Shown piece after piece: positions 17,566-27,420 of a stretch of 64,000 nucleotides of DNA. Every line of letters begins with the position of its first letter. Position 1 is the stretch's first letter. The stretch covers positions 310,001 to 374,000 of the forward strand of contig NZ_ML636798.1 in NCBI RefSeq assembly GCF_006476065.1, read 5' to 3'. The DNA comes from Cognatiluteimonas lumbrici. GTDB lineage: Bacteria; Pseudomonadota; Gammaproteobacteria; Xanthomonadales; Xanthomonadaceae. The notes beneath the pieces were generated by a model, which did no database searches, had not been told where the DNA came from, and saw only the letters and a program-made list of their open reading frames with translations. The translations under genes and the position numbers were made by a program.

Positions 17566-18935
17566 GCCGGTGCCTTGCGGGTCCAGCGCACGCCCTGCGG
17601 CGTGTCCTCGAGCACGATGCCGTCGCCTGCGAGCTGCGCGCGGATCGCGTCGGCGCGCGCGAAGTCGCGCGCCTGCTTGGCCGCGGTGCGTTCGTCCACC
17701 AGCGCCTGGATGCGGGCGTCGTCGTCGCCGGAGGCGCCGCGCGCGAACCACTGCGCCGGATCCTGCTGCAGCAGGCCGAGCGCCGCGCCGGCACCGAGCA
17801 GCTCGCCCTTCAGGCGCGCACGCTCCGCGGGTTCGGTCGCCTTGCGCGCCTCGCCGGCGATGCGCGCGATCGCGGCCAGCGCCGCCGGCGTGTTGAGGTC
17901 GTCGTCGAGCGCGGCCTCGACCGCCGCGGGGATCACCGGGGTCGCTTCCACGTCCGCCAGGTCGCGCAGGGTGCCGTACAGCCGGTCCAGCGTGCTCACC
18001 GACTGCTCGATCAGGCGCGGGGTCCAGTCCAGCGGCTGCCGGTAGTGGGCCGACAGCAGCGCCAGGCGCAGGGCCTCGGCCGGATGCCGTTGCAGCAGGT
18101 CGTGCACCTTCTCGATGTTGCCGACCGACTTCGACATCTTCGCCCCGCCGAACTCGAGCATCCCGTTGTGCAGCCAGAAGCGCGCGAACGGCTTGCCGTG
18201 CGCCGACTCGCTCTGCGCGATCTCGTTCTCGTGGTGCGGGAACTGCAGGTCCACGCCGCCGGCGTGGATGTCGATGGTCTCGCCCAGGTGCGCCGCGGCC
18301 ATCGCCGAGCACTCGATGTGCCAGCCCGGGCGGCCGCGACCCCAGGGCGAATCCCAGCCGGGCAGGTCCGGGGTCGAGGGCTTCCACAGCACGAAGTCGC
18401 CGGGGTCGCGCTTGTACGGAGCTACCTCGACCCGCGCGCCGGCCAGCATCTCCTCCGGGTCGCGGCGCGACAGCTTGCCGTAGTCGCCGAAGCTGGCCAC
18501 CGAGAACAGCACGTGGCCCTCGGCGGCGTAGGCGTGGCCGGACGCGACCAGCCGCTCGATCATCGCGATGATCTCGGGGATGTGCGCGGTGGCCTCCGGC
18601 TCGACGTCGTAGGCCGAGACCCCCAGCGCAGCCATCTCCTCGCGGTAGGCCGCCGCGTAGCGGTCGGTGATCCTGGCGATCGGGACCCCGGCCTCGCGGG
18701 CCGCGGCGTTGATCTTGTCGTCCACGTCGGTGATGTTGCGGGCGAAGCGCAGGTCGCCGTGGCGCCGGCGCAGCAGGCGCGCCAGCACGTCGAACACCAC
18801 CGGCCCACGCGCGTTGCCGATGTGCACGTAGTTGTAGACCGTGGGCCCGCACAGGTACATCGTCGGGCAGCCCGGGTCCAGGGGCGCGAACGGCTCCAGC
18901 CGTCGCGTCAGGCTGTTGTGGAGGTGCAGGCTCAT
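17562..18935 (-). CDS. cysS: Cysteinyl-tRNA synthetase
   Basis: Cytosolic class I aminoacyl-tRNA synthetase charging tRNA-Cys; 457 aa, the standard length. It shows the HIGH-equivalent [14 protein letters not shown], the zinc-site Cys in [28 protein letters not shown] and the KMSKS loop (KMSKSVGN). The ATG at 18935 is the only sensible start. It is divergently transcribed from the secreted hypothetical at 18973, with only 37 nt between them. Confidence 0.97.
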   Translation of the reverse strand: MSLHLHNSLTRRLEPFAPLDPGCPTMYLCGPTVYNYVHIGNARGPVVFDVLARLLRRRHGDLRFARNITDVDDKINAAAREAGVPIARITDRYAAAYREEMAALGVSAYDVEPEATAHIPEIIAMIERLVASGHAYAAEGHVLFSVASFGDYGKLSRRDPEEMLAGARVEVAPYKRDPGDFVLWKPSTPDLPGWDSPWGRGRPGWHIECSAMAAAHLGETIDIHAGGVDLQFPHHENEIAQSESAHGKPFARFWLHNGMLEFGGAKMSKSVGNIEKVHDLLQRHPAEALRLALLSAHYRQPLDWTPRLIEQSVSTLDRLYGTLRDLADVEATPVIPAAVEAALDDDLNTPAALAAIARIAGEARKATEPAERARLKGELLGAGAALGLLQQDPAQWFARGASGDDDARIQALVDERTAAKQARDFARADAIRAQLAGDGIVLEDTPQGVRWTRKAPA

Positions 18936-18972
18936 GGGCCCGCGATTCTAAACGGCCCGGCCGCCGACAGCG

Positions 18973-19530
18973 ATGATTCAGCCGTTTCCGGAGCCGCAGC
19001 GCATACACTGTTGCCCCGTGGAACCGTCCCGTCCCGCCTCCTGCCCAGCGCAGGCGCGCCCGCAAGGCCGCCTGGCCTTCGCGTGCCTGCTACTGGCGTG
19101 CGTGCTGCTGGCCGCGCTGGCGCTGCCGGCCGCCGCGCAGGAAACGGTGGTGCCCAAGCGCAACGTCCGCACCGGCTACGCCAAGGTGCTGAGCGTGACC
19201 CCGGTGTACCAGACCCTCACCGCCAGCCGCATGGAGCAGCAGTGCGAAGGCGCGGAGGCGGAGGAGCCGCCGCGCCGCGGGATCGCGCGCCTGGTGGACA
19301 AGGTGAAGGACGCGCTGGGCGGGGAGGAGGAAGCGCCTGCCCCCGCGCCGTCCGCGGAGGACTGCCGCATGGTCCGGGTGGAGCGCGAGTTCCGGCGTCC
19401 GATCGCCTACGACGTGGACTACATCTACCGCGGCATGAAGTACCGCTCGCGGCTGCCCTACGACCCCGGCCACCGGCTCAAGGTCCAGGTGACCCTCGAG
19501 CCCTACGTGGCCCCGCCCGACGGGGAATGA
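18973..19530 (+). CDS. Secreted hypothetical protein
   Basis: 185 aa if started at the ATG at 18973. An in-frame GTG at 19018 gives a shorter n-region before the same hydrophobic signal ([22 protein letters not shown]), and either start is possible. The mature part has two Cys, an acidic linker ([13 protein letters not shown]) and a C-terminal module ([32 protein letters not shown]). That module resembles the Tyr/Arg-rich surface-antigen-like tail seen in periplasmic xanthomonad proteins. The function is unknown. It is encoded just upstream of the possible arg leader. Confidence 0.75.
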   Translation: MIQPFPEPQRIHCCPVEPSRPASCPAQARPQGRLAFACLLLACVLLAALALPAAAQETVVPKRNVRTGYAKVLSVTPVYQTLTASRMEQQCEGAEAEEPPRRGIARLVDKVKDALGGEEEAPAPAPSAEDCRMVRVEREFRRPIAYDVDYIYRGMKYRSRLPYDPGHRLKVQVTLEPYVAPPDGE

Positions 19531-19574
19531 CCGGTGCTTGCCCGCGGCCCCCGCGCGTGCGAGGATGCGCGCCG

Positions 19575-19679
19575 ATGAACCACCCCAGCGCCAACGCCTC
19601 CGTCCTGACCAGCGCCCGCATGGCCGCTGGCATGACCTCGCGCGCGCGCCGCCTGGAAGCCCACATTCCCGCTGGGTAA
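19575..19679 (+). CDS. Possible arginine-rich leader peptide upstream of the arg cluster
   Basis: A 34-codon reading frame with an ATG at 19575, GAGG about 10 nt upstream and TAA at 19677. It contains four Arg codons, three of them in a tight SRARRLE cluster at residues 22-28. A canonical intrinsic terminator follows 28 nt after the stop and lies before argF. CGCTGGG at 19670-19676 is complementary to CCCAGCG at 19716-19722, within the terminator, so mutually exclusive structures are possible. This layout is like amino-acid attenuators (hisL, ilvL). That it is translated and regulates arg genes is inference; it could also be chance in GC-rich DNA. Confidence 0.4.
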   Translation: MNHPSANASVLTSARMAAGMTSRARRLEAHIPAG

Positions 19680-19707
19680 CCCGGACGCGCAACTGCACCT
19701 CCGATAA

Positions 19708-19733
19708 AAGCCCGGCCCAGCGCCGGGCTTTTT
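19708..19733 (+). terminator. Rho-independent terminator/attenuator upstream of argF
   Basis: A 9-bp perfect stem AAGCCCGGC / GCCGGGCTT (19708-19716 with 19722-19730) with a 5-nt loop, followed by TTT-G-CTTTT. It lies between the secreted hypothetical (or possible leader peptide) and argF, 34 nt before the argF start, so arg transcription either starts after it or must read through it. Confidence 0.8.
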
Positions 19734-19739
19734 GCTTTT

Positions 19740-19760
19740 CCGAGTCCCGAGTCCCGAGTC
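19740..19760 (+). repeat. Three tandem copies of the 7-bp unit CCGAGTC immediately before argF
   Basis: The unit CCGAGTC is repeated three times in direct register and followed by CCGCCA and the argF ATG. It occupies the place where a Shine-Dalgarno sequence would be expected. No purine-rich SD is visible there. Copy number could vary by slippage. Confidence 0.9.
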
Positions 19761-19766
19761 CCGCCA

Positions 19767-20777
19767 ATGAAGCATTTCCTCAATACCCAGGACCTCTCCC
19801 GCGCCGAGCTGGACGCGCTGCTGGCCGCCGCCGCCCGCTTCAAGCGCGCGCCGGTCGGCGAAGCGTTGAAGGGAAAGTCCATCGCGCTGGTGTTCTTCAA
19901 CGCCTCGCTGCGCACCCGCGCCAGCTTCGAGCTCGGTGCGTTCCAGCTCGGCGGGCACGCCATCGTGCTGCAGCCGGGCAAGGACGCCTGGCCGATCGAG
20001 TTCGACCTCGGCACGGTGATGGACGGCGACGCCGAGGAGCACATCGCCGAGGTGGCGAAGGTGCTCGGCCGCTACTGCGACCTGATCGGCGTGCGCGCAT
20101 TCCCGAAGTTCACGGACTGGTCGCTGGACCGCCAGGACCGGGTACTGCAGGCCTTCGCCCGGCACGCCACCGTGCCGGTCGTGAACATGGAGACCATCAC
20201 CCATCCCTGCCAGGAACTGGCGCACGCGATGGCCCTGCGCGAGCACTTCGGTACCAACGACCTGCGCGGGAAGAAGTACGTGCTGACCTGGACCTACCAC
20301 CCCAAGCCGCTCAACACCGCGGTCGCCAACTCCGCGCTCACCATCGCCACCCGCCTGGGCATGGACGTGACCCTGCTGTGCCCCACGCCCGACTACGTGC
20401 TCGACGAGCGCTACATGGGCTGGGCGCGCGACAACGTGGCCGAGGCCGGCGGCTCGCTGCACGTCAGCCACGACATCGAAGCCGCCTACGCGGGCGCCGA
20501 CGTGGTCTACGCCAAGAGCTGGGGCGCGCTGCCGTTCTTCGGCAGCTGGGCCGCGGAGAAGGCGATCCGCGACCGTTACCGCCACTTCATCGTGGACGAG
20601 GCCAAGATGGCGCTGACCAACGACGCCGTGTTCTCGCACTGCCTGCCGCTGCGCCGCAACGTCAAGGCCACCGACGCGGTGATGGACTCGCCGCGCTGCA
20701 TCGCCATCGACGAGGCGGAGAACCGGCTGCACGTGCAGAAGGCGGTGATGGCGTGGCTGGCAGGAGGCGCGGCATGA
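19767..20777 (+). CDS. argF': N-acetylornithine carbamoyltransferase
   Basis: Transfers carbamoyl from carbamoyl-phosphate to N-acetylornithine, the xanthomonad replacement for OTC. 336 aa. The carbamoyl-phosphate loop reads SLRTRASFE (SxRTR), and [13 protein letters not shown] and [21 protein letters not shown] closely match what I know of the Xanthomonas enzyme. It also carries the family-specific stretch [20 protein letters not shown], which distinguishes AOTCase from OTC. It is the first gene of the arg cluster; argG overlaps its stop by 4 nt (ATGA). There is no obvious SD, because a 7-bp tandem repeat fills the leader. Confidence 0.95.
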   Translation: MKHFLNTQDLSRAELDALLAAAARFKRAPVGEALKGKSIALVFFNASLRTRASFELGAFQLGGHAIVLQPGKDAWPIEFDLGTVMDGDAEEHIAEVAKVLGRYCDLIGVRAFPKFTDWSLDRQDRVLQAFARHATVPVVNMETITHPCQELAHAMALREHFGTNDLRGKKYVLTWTYHPKPLNTAVANSALTIATRLGMDVTLLCPTPDYVLDERYMGWARDNVAEAGGSLHVSHDIEAAYAGADVVYAKSWGALPFFGSWAAEKAIRDRYRHFIVDEAKMALTNDAVFSHCLPLRRNVKATDAVMDSPRCIAIDEAENRLHVQKAVMAWLAGGAA

Positions 20778-22000
20778 ACCGGGACATCGTGCTGGCATTC
20801 TCCGGCGGGCTCGACACCAGCTTCTGCGTGCCGTACCTGCAGGAGCAGGGCTGGACCGTGCATACCGTGTTCGCCGACACCGGCGGCGTGGGCGCCGCCG
20901 AGCGCGCGGCGATCGAGGCGCGCGCGGCCGAACTGGGCGTCGCCTCGCATCGCACCGTGGATGGCGGGCCGGCGCTGTGGCGCGACTTCGTGCGCCCGTT
21001 CGTGTGGGCGGGCGAGGGCTACCAGGGCCAGTACCCGCTGCTCGTCTCCGACCGCTACCTGATCGTGGACGCGGTGCTCGCCCGGGCGCGGGAGCTGGGG
21101 ACCAATGCCGTTGCCCACGGCTGCACCGGCATGGGCAACGACCAGGTGCGTTTCGACCTGGCCGTCATGTCCACCAGGAGCGGGGCCACCGGCGACTGGG
21201 CGATCGTCGCCCCGATCCGCGAGATCCAGAAGCAGCACGCGCAGACCCGCGCCTACGAACAGGCCTACCTCGAGCAGCGCGGCTTCGCCGTGAACGCGAA
21301 GCAGAAGGCCTACACCATCAACGAGAACCTGCTCGGCGTGACCCTGTCCGGCGGCGAGATCGACGACTGGCAGGCGCCGGGCGAGGGCGCGCGCGGCTGG
21401 TGCGCGCGGCGCGAGCAGTGGCCGGCCGAGCCGCTTCAGGCGCGGCTGCGCTTCGAGCGCGGCGAAGCGGTCGCGCTGGACGGCAAGCCGCTCGCCGGCC
21501 AGGAGCTGCTGGCGCGCCTCAACACGATGTTCGCCCAGTACGGCGTCGGCCGCGGGCTGTACACCGGCGACACCACCATCGGGCTCAAGGGCCGGATCGT
21601 GTACGAGGCGCCGGGCCTGGCCGCGCTGCTCGCCGCGCACCGCGCGCTCGAGGAGGCGGTCCTCGGCAAGCAGCAGAACCGCTTCAAGCCGCAGGTCGCG
21701 CGCAAGTGGGTGGAGCTTGTCTACGAGGGCTTCTGGCACGACCCGTTGAAGGCCGACGTGGAGGCGTTCCTGGCGTCGTCGCAGCGCACCGTCAACGGCG
21801 AGGTGCTGCTGGAGACCCGCGGCGGCCGCGTGGACGCGGTCGCCGTCGAGTCGCCCCACATCCTGCGTTCCGGCACCGCCACTTACGCGCAGAGCGCGGA
21901 CTGGGGCGTGGAGGAGGCGGAGGGGTTCATCCGGCTGTTCGGGATGAGCTCAACCCTGTGGGCCGAGGTCAACGGCAAGGGCAGCGGCGATGCTGCCTGA
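20774..22000 (+). CDS. argG: Argininosuccinate synthase
   Basis: Joins citrulline and aspartate with ATP. In this pathway the product of AOTCase is acetylcitrulline, which ArgE deacetylates first. 408 aa. The PP-loop is [11 protein letters not shown] at residues 7-17; [14 protein letters not shown] and the Tyr/Lys-rich [10 protein letters not shown] follow. The ATG at 20774 overlaps the argF stop, and the 3' end overlaps argE by 11 nt. Confidence 0.95.
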   Translation: MNRDIVLAFSGGLDTSFCVPYLQEQGWTVHTVFADTGGVGAAERAAIEARAAELGVASHRTVDGGPALWRDFVRPFVWAGEGYQGQYPLLVSDRYLIVDAVLARARELGTNAVAHGCTGMGNDQVRFDLAVMSTRSGATGDWAIVAPIREIQKQHAQTRAYEQAYLEQRGFAVNAKQKAYTINENLLGVTLSGGEIDDWQAPGEGARGWCARREQWPAEPLQARLRFERGEAVALDGKPLAGQELLARLNTMFAQYGVGRGLYTGDTTIGLKGRIVYEAPGLAALLAAHRALEEAVLGKQQNRFKPQVARKWVELVYEGFWHDPLKADVEAFLASSQRTVNGEVLLETRGGRVDAVAVESPHILRSGTATYAQSADWGVEEAEGFIRLFGMSSTLWAEVNGKGSGDAA

Positions 22001-23066
22001 GGTGCTGCGCCACCTGGAGGCGCTGGTGGCGTTCGACACGCGGAATCCGCCGCGGCGGATCGGTGCCGGCGGGATCTTCGAGTACATCGCGGCGCAGTTG
22101 CCGGGTTTCCGTTGCGAAGTGACGGACCACGGCGATGGCGCGGTGTCGTTGCTGGCGGTGCGCGGGAATCCGCGGCGGGTGTTCAACGTGCACCTGGACA
22201 CGGTGCCCGATTCGCCGGGATGGAGCGCCGATCCGTGGCGCCTGCGCGTGGAGGGCGAACGCGCCATCGGACTGGGCGCGTGCGACATCAAGGGTGCGGC
22301 GGCCGGGCTGATTGCCGCGGCCAATGCCACCGGCGGCGACGCCGCGTTCCTGTTCAGCAGCGACGAGGAAGCCAACGACGCGCGCTGCATCGCCGGCTTC
22401 CTGGGGACGGATCACGGGTTCGCGGAAGCGATCGTGGCCGAGCCGACCGGCTGCGAGGCGGTGCTCGCCCACCGCGGCATCGGCTCGGTGCTGCTGCGCT
22501 TCCGGGGCGAGGCGGGGCACGCCTCGGCCGCGTCCGCGCTGGAGGCCAGCGCGCTGCACCAGGCGGTGCGCTGGGGCGCCGGCGCACTGGCCCTGGTCGA
22601 AGCCGAATCGCACCGCCGCTTCGGCGGCCTGACCGGGCTGCGCTTCAACATCGGCCGCATCGAGGGCGGGATCAAGGCGAACGTGGTCGCGCCCGAGGCG
22701 GAGCTGCGCTTCGGGTTCCGCCCGCTGCCGTCGCACGACATCGACGAGTTGCACGCGCGTTTCGCCGGTTGCGCCGGCCCGATCGCGCACTACGAGGAAA
22801 CCTTCCGCGGCCCGCCGCTGCCCGCCGGCGACGTCGCCGCGGCGGAGGAGCGCCGGCTGGCCGCGCGCGACCTCGCCGACGAGCTCGGCCTGCCGATCGG
22901 CAACGCGGTGGACTTCTGGACCGAGGCTTCGCTGTTCTCGCGCGCCGGCATGACCGTCTTCGTCTACGGACCCGGCGACATCGCGCAGGCGCACTCCGCG
23001 GACGAGTGGGTGTCGCTCGCGCAGCTGCAGCGCTATGCGGACTCCGTCGCTCGGATCATCGGCTGA
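21990..23066 (+). CDS. argE: Acetylornithine/acetylcitrulline deacetylase (M20 family)
   Basis: Zinc-dependent M20 amidohydrolase. In organisms with AOTCase it acts on N-acetylcitrulline. 358 aa. The metal ligands appear in FNVHLDTVP (HxD), the bridging Asp in GACDIKGA and the Glu pair in SSDEEAND. The C-terminal Ala-His ([11 protein letters not shown]) closes the site. It starts inside the end of argG; the stop TGA is immediately followed by a REP-like palindrome. Confidence 0.92.
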   Translation: MLPEVLRHLEALVAFDTRNPPRRIGAGGIFEYIAAQLPGFRCEVTDHGDGAVSLLAVRGNPRRVFNVHLDTVPDSPGWSADPWRLRVEGERAIGLGACDIKGAAAGLIAAANATGGDAAFLFSSDEEANDARCIAGFLGTDHGFAEAIVAEPTGCEAVLAHRGIGSVLLRFRGEAGHASAASALEASALHQAVRWGAGALALVEAESHRRFGGLTGLRFNIGRIEGGIKANVVAPEAELRFGFRPLPSHDIDELHARFAGCAGPIAHYEETFRGPPLPAGDVAAAEERRLAARDLADELGLPIGNAVDFWTEASLFSRAGMTVFVYGPGDIAQAHSADEWVSLAQLQRYADSVARIIG

Positions 23067-23089
23067 TCGCGGCTTCCGCCGCTCCCACA
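23067..23089. repeat. REP-like palindrome, GTGGGAGC type
   Basis: A 23-bp sequence starting TCGCGGCTTCCGCCGCTCCC with an imperfect hairpin (GCGGC-TTCC-GCCGC). An identical 23-mer lies at 51337-51359. It begins directly after the argE TGA, in the 33-nt gap before argB/A. Confidence 0.8.
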
Positions 23090-23099
23090 CCTGAACTCC

Positions 23100-24440
23100 A
23101 TGAACATCCACGACCTGCAAACGCGACAGACCATCATCCGCCTGCTGTCCAGCATGGGCAGCGCCAAGGAGGTCTCGCAGTACCTCAAGCGCTTCTCGCA
23201 GCTCGACGCCGCGCGCTTCGCCGTGGTCAAGGTCGGCGGCGCGGTGCTGCGCGACGACCTGCCGGCGCTGGTGTCCTCGCTGGCGTTCCTGCAGGACGTC
23301 GGCCTGACCCCGATCGTGGTCCACGGCGCCGGGCCGCAGCTCGACGCCGAGCTGGCCGCGGCCGGCATCGACAAGCGCACCGTGGACGGCCTGCGCGTGA
23401 CCTCGGCGGAAGCGCTGGCGGTGGTTCGGCGGGTGTTCCATGCGCAGAACCTGGCCCTGGTCGAGGCGCTGCAGGCGGAGGACGCGCGCGCCACCTCGAT
23501 CGTCACCGGCGTGTTCGAGGCCGGCTACGTGGACCAGGCCACGCTCGGGCTGGTCGGCAACGTCCAGCGCGTGCAGCTCGCGCCGATCCACGCCGCGCTC
23601 AAGGCCGGCTCGATCCCGGTGATCGCCAGCCTCGGCGAGACCGCCGGCGGGCAGATCCTCAACGTCAACGCCGACTTCGCCGCCAACGCGCTGGTGCGCG
23701 AGCTGCAGCCGTACAAGATCGTGTTCCTCACCGGCACCGGCGGCCTGCTGGACGGGGAGGGCACGGTCATCGACTCGATCAACCTGACCACCGAGTACGA
23801 CGGGCTGATGGCGCAGCCGTGGATCGACGGCGGCATGCGCCTGAAGCTGGAGCAGGTCAAGCAGCTCCTGGACGGCCTGCCGCCGTCGTCCTCGGTCTCC
23901 ATCACCCGTCCGGTGGAACTGGCCAAGGAGCTGTTCACGCACAAGGGCTCGGGCACGCTGGTGCGGCGCGGCGAACGGGTGCTGCAGGCCGAGGCCTGGG
24001 ACCAGCTCGACCTGCCGCGGCTGCGCACGCTGGTCGAGTCCGCGTTCGGGCGCAGGCTGGCCGCGGACTACTTCGAGCGCACCCGGCTGCACCGTGCCTA
24101 CGTGAGCGAGCATTACCGCACCGCGATCATCCTCACCAGGGAGGACGCGGGCATCTACCTCGACAAGTTCGCGGTCCTGGACGAAGCCCAGGGCGAGGGC
24201 CTGGGGCGCGCCGTGTGGCAGGTGATGCGCGAGCGGACCCCGCGCCTGTTCTGGCGCTCGCGTCGCGGCAACCCGGTGAACCCGTTCTACTTCGCCGAGT
24301 GCGACGGCTGCCTCAAGCAGCCGCGCTGGAAGGTGTTCTGGTACGGCTTCGAGGCGCTTGCCGACATCGCCGCCTGCGTGGAGCATTGCGAACACCGCCC
24401 CGCGACCCTCGAGGAGCGCGCGTTGGAGAACCTGCCATGA
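23100..24440 (+). CDS. argB: Bifunctional N-acetylglutamate kinase/N-acetylglutamate synthase
   Basis: 446-aa fusion of the xanthomonad type. Residues about 35-280 form an amino-acid-kinase domain ([52 protein letters not shown]) that phosphorylates N-acetylglutamate. Residues about 290-440 are a GNAT-like domain ([43 protein letters not shown]) that makes N-acetylglutamate from glutamate and acetyl-CoA. The fusion therefore covers the first two pathway steps, and arginine feedback usually acts on it. The GNAT start overlaps its stop (ATGA). Confidence 0.95.
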   Translation: MNIHDLQTRQTIIRLLSSMGSAKEVSQYLKRFSQLDAARFAVVKVGGAVLRDDLPALVSSLAFLQDVGLTPIVVHGAGPQLDAELAAAGIDKRTVDGLRVTSAEALAVVRRVFHAQNLALVEALQAEDARATSIVTGVFEAGYVDQATLGLVGNVQRVQLAPIHAALKAGSIPVIASLGETAGGQILNVNADFAANALVRELQPYKIVFLTGTGGLLDGEGTVIDSINLTTEYDGLMAQPWIDGGMRLKLEQVKQLLDGLPPSSSVSITRPVELAKELFTHKGSGTLVRRGERVLQAEAWDQLDLPRLRTLVESAFGRRLAADYFERTRLHRAYVSEHYRTAIILTREDAGIYLDKFAVLDEAQGEGLGRAVWQVMRERTPRLFWRSRRGNPVNPFYFAECDGCLKQPRWKVFWYGFEALADIAACVEHCEHRPATLEERALENLP

Positions 24441-25039
24441 GCGCCGACTGGAGCACGCCGCCGACACTGCAGGGCGCGCACGTCCGGCTCGAGCCGCTGC
24501 AGCCGGCGCATGCCGCCGGCCTGCGCGCCGCGGCGGCGGACGGCGAGCTGTGGACGCTCTGGTACACCAACGTGCCGGCGCCGGCCGAGGTGGACGCATG
24601 GATCGAATCCGCGCTCGCCAGGCAGGCACGGGGCGAGCAGCTCGCATTCACCGTGCGCGATGCCGGCGGTCGCATCGTCGGCAGCACCCGCTTCTACGAG
24701 ATGCTGCCGGACACCCCGCGACTGTGCATCGGCTACACCTGGTACGCGCGTTCGGTGCAGCGGACCGGCGTGAACACCGAGGCCAAGCTGCTCCTGCTCG
24801 AGCACGCCTTCGATACGCTGCGCTGCGCCAGCGTCGGCTTCCACACCAGCACCGAGAACGCGGCCTCGCGCGCCGCGATCGCGCGGCTCGGGGCCACCCA
24901 GGAGGGCATCCTGCGGCAGCACCTGCGCCACCGCGACGGCAGCCTGCGCGACACCGTGTGCTTCTCGCTGCTCGACGTCGAATGGCCGGCGGTGAAGGCA
25001 CGCCTGCGGGCGCGGCTGGGAGCGCACGCCCATGGCTGA
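24437..25039 (+). CDS. GNAT N-acetyltransferase (RimJ/RimL type) inside the arg cluster
   Basis: 200 aa with the RimJ/RimL-like GNAT fold: [19 protein letters not shown] at the N-terminus, [31 protein letters not shown] (acetyl-CoA region) and [23 protein letters not shown]. It overlaps argB/A by 4 nt and argC by 8 nt, so it is embedded in the operon. Its acceptor is not known; a protein N-terminus or a small amine is typical for the family. It is not needed for the known arginine route. Confidence 0.85.
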   Translation: MSADWSTPPTLQGAHVRLEPLQPAHAAGLRAAAADGELWTLWYTNVPAPAEVDAWIESALARQARGEQLAFTVRDAGGRIVGSTRFYEMLPDTPRLCIGYTWYARSVQRTGVNTEAKLLLLEHAFDTLRCASVGFHTSTENAASRAAIARLGATQEGILRQHLRHRDGSLRDTVCFSLLDVEWPAVKARLRARLGAHAHG

Positions 25040-25985
25040 GCCGCGCATCACGCTGGGCATCGTCGGCGCCCGCGGCCACACCGGCGCCGAACTGATCCGC
25101 CTGGTCGCCGCCCATCCGCGCTTCGAGCTCGCCTTCGTGTCCTCGCGCGCGCTCGACGGCCAGCGCGTGGCCGACCACGTACCCGAATACAGCGGCGAGT
25201 TGCGCTACGGCGCGCCTGGACACGAGGACCTGCCCGGCTTCGGCGCCGACGCGGTGGTGCTGGCGCTGCCCAACGGCAAGGCCGCGGCCTGCGTCGCCGC
25301 GTTCGATGCCGCCGGCGCGGATCCGGTGATCGTGGACCTGTCCGCGGACCATCGCTTCGACGACGCATGGTGGTACGGCCTGCCCGAACTCACCCGCGAC
25401 GACTACGCGGGGCAGCGGCGCATCGCCAATCCCGGCTGTTACGCCACCGCGATGCAGCTCGCGGTGGCGCCGATGCTGGACCTGCTCGCGGGGCCGGTGC
25501 AGTGCTTCGGGGTGTCCGGCTACTCCGGTGCCGGCACCACGCCTTCCGAGCGCAACGACCCCGCGAACCTGCGCGACAACCTGATGCCATACGCGCTCGC
25601 CGACCACGTGCACGAGCGCGAGGTCACGCGCCGGCTCGGCCACCCGGTGGAGTTCATGCCGCACGTGGCGCCGCACTTCCGCGGCATCACAGTGACCGCG
25701 AACCTGCACCTGGCGCGGCCGTCGTCGCTCGACGAAGTCCAGGCCCGCTATCGCGAGCGCTACGCCCACGAGCCGCTGGTGCGCGTGGTGGACGAGGCGC
25801 CCTGGGTCAGCCGCGTCGCCGGCAGGCACCATGTCGAGATCGGCGGCTTCACGCTGTCCCCGGATGCGCGCCGCCTGGTCGTGGTCGCCACCGAGGACAA
25901 CCTGCTCAAAGGCGCAGCCACCCAAGCCCTGCAGAACCTCAACCTGGCCTTCGGCCTGCACGAACTCACCGGCATCCCCCTGTAG
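25032..25985 (+). CDS. argC: N-acetyl-gamma-glutamyl-phosphate reductase
   Basis: NADPH-dependent reductase making N-acetylglutamate semialdehyde. 317 aa. [16 protein letters not shown] is the dinucleotide-binding loop. The catalytic Cys lies in [12 protein letters not shown], and HVAPHFRGI carries the conserved His. The TAG stop falls inside a REP element (GTAGGAGCGGCG), so the REP supplies the stop codon. Confidence 0.95.
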   Translation: MAEPRITLGIVGARGHTGAELIRLVAAHPRFELAFVSSRALDGQRVADHVPEYSGELRYGAPGHEDLPGFGADAVVLALPNGKAAACVAAFDAAGADPVIVDLSADHRFDDAWWYGLPELTRDDYAGQRRIANPGCYATAMQLAVAPMLDLLAGPVQCFGVSGYSGAGTTPSERNDPANLRDNLMPYALADHVHEREVTRRLGHPVEFMPHVAPHFRGITVTANLHLARPSSLDEVQARYRERYAHEPLVRVVDEAPWVSRVAGRHHVEIGGFTLSPDARRLVVVATEDNLLKGAATQALQNLNLAFGLHELTGIPL

Positions 25986-26006
25986 GAGCGGCGCTGGCGC
26001 CGCGGC
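25982..26006. repeat. GTAG-type REP element (SMAG-like) at the argC stop
   Basis: GTAGGAGCGGCGCTGGCGCC forms a GC-rich hairpin (GGCGC/GCGCC region). The GTAG head is the hallmark of the REP family described in Stenotrophomonas (SMAG). The TAG of GTAG is the argC stop codon. Confidence 0.8.
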
Positions 26007-26023
26007 CGCCGCAAGGAACCCAC

Positions 26024-27310
26024 ATGTCCGATCTCCTCTGGCAAAAACCCGGCGTCGAAGTGGACGCGAACATCCAGGCCTTCCTCGCCGGCGACGACGT
26101 GCTGCTCGACCGCGAGTTCTTCCTGTTCGACATCCAGGCGAGCCAGGCCCACGCCGAGGGCCTGCAGCGCATCGGCCTGCTGTCGCAAGCGGAACTCGAC
26201 GGCATCGTCCGCGAACTGGACGCGCTGGCGGCCGACTTCCGCAGTGGCGCCTTCGTGCTCGACGACCGCTTCGAGGACGGCCACTCGGCGATCGAGGCGC
26301 GCCTGGTCGAGCGCCTCGGCGACGCCGGCAAGCGCATCCACGCCGGCCGCAGCCGCAACGACCAGGTGCTGGTCGCGACCCGCCTGTGGCTGAAGGAGCA
26401 GCTGGGCCAGGTGCACGCGATCGCGCGCGAGGTCGCCGGCATCGCGCTGGAGCGCGCCGAGGCCGAGCAGGGGCTGCCGATGCCCGGCTACACCCACCTG
26501 CAGCGCGCGGTGGTGTCGTCCGCGGGCCTGTGGTGGGCCGGCTGGGCCGAGGCCTTCCTCGACGACGCCGTGCGCGCCCGCGACACCCGCGACTGGATCG
26601 ACGCCAATCCGCTCGGCAGCGCCGCCGGCTACGGCGTCAACCTGCCGCTGGACCGCGACCATTCCACCGAGGCTCTCGGCTTCGGCCGCCTGCAGCTCGC
26701 CGCCAGCTACGCCCAGCTCTCGCGCGGCAAGTTCGAACTGGCCGCGCTGGAAGCCCTCGGCAGCGCCATGCTCGACCTGCGCCGCCTGGCCTGGGACCTG
26801 TCGCTGTTCACCAGCGCCGAGTTCGGCTTCGTCGCGCTGCCGCCGCAGTACACCACCGGCAGCTCGATCATGCCCAACAAGCGCAACCCCGACGTCATCG
26901 AACTCATGCGCGGCACCTACGCCAGCGTCGCCGCCGCCAAGGCCGAACTCGAACACCTGCTGTCGCTGCCCTCCGGCTACCACCGCGACCTCCAGGTTTC
27001 CAAGGGCGCCCTGTTCCACGGCTTCGGCAGGGGCATCCAGGCCCTCGCGCTGCTCCCCGACCTCCTGCGCCGCATGCGCTGGAACGAGGAGGCCATGCGC
27101 GCCGCCCTAGAACCCGCCATGTACGCCACCGACCTCGCCGTCGACCTCGCCCGCCAGGGCACCCCCTTCCGCGACGCCTACCGCCAGGCCGCCGACCCCG
27201 CCCGCTGGGCCGAAGGCGACCCCGAAGCCAGCCTAGCCGCCCGCGTCTCCCCCGGCGCCCCGGGGGACCTCCGGCTGGGGGAGCTCCGGCGACGGCTCGG
27301 CTCGGCCTGA
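26024..27310 (+). CDS. argH: Argininosuccinate lyase
   Basis: Cleaves argininosuccinate to arginine and fumarate; last gene of the cluster. 428 aa, slightly shorter than the 457-aa E. coli enzyme. It has the fumarase/lyase signature [22 protein letters not shown] and the [12 protein letters not shown] active-site segment. The ATG at 26024 follows AAGGAACCCAC (a good SD) after the REP element. Confidence 0.95.
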   Translation: MSDLLWQKPGVEVDANIQAFLAGDDVLLDREFFLFDIQASQAHAEGLQRIGLLSQAELDGIVRELDALAADFRSGAFVLDDRFEDGHSAIEARLVERLGDAGKRIHAGRSRNDQVLVATRLWLKEQLGQVHAIAREVAGIALERAEAEQGLPMPGYTHLQRAVVSSAGLWWAGWAEAFLDDAVRARDTRDWIDANPLGSAAGYGVNLPLDRDHSTEALGFGRLQLAASYAQLSRGKFELAALEALGSAMLDLRRLAWDLSLFTSAEFGFVALPPQYTTGSSIMPNKRNPDVIELMRGTYASVAAAKAELEHLLSLPSGYHRDLQVSKGALFHGFGRGIQALALLPDLLRRMRWNEEAMRAALEPAMYATDLAVDLARQGTPFRDAYRQAADPARWAEGDPEASLAARVSPGAPGDLRLGELRRRLGSA

Positions 27311-27420
27311 GGGGGCCGCGGTCGCCAGCCCGGGGGAGTCGCGCAGGCGCCACTGTCGCTGCACAATCGGCCGCGGGGGCTCCGGCCACGGAGCGGTGTG
27401 CGTACTCCAGGGAGAGGGGA

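Noticed and set aside
17119-19065. A 648-codon frame spanning sufE and all of cysS
   Set aside because: Only its 3' end (SufE, 148 codons) has protein character; the rest is cysS read out of frame.
19536-19566. Sigma70-like TTGCCC-17-GAGGAT promoter ahead of the leader frame
   Set aside because: Its -10 would coincide with the leader's ribosome site and place the RNA start almost at the ATG; not consistent with leader translation.
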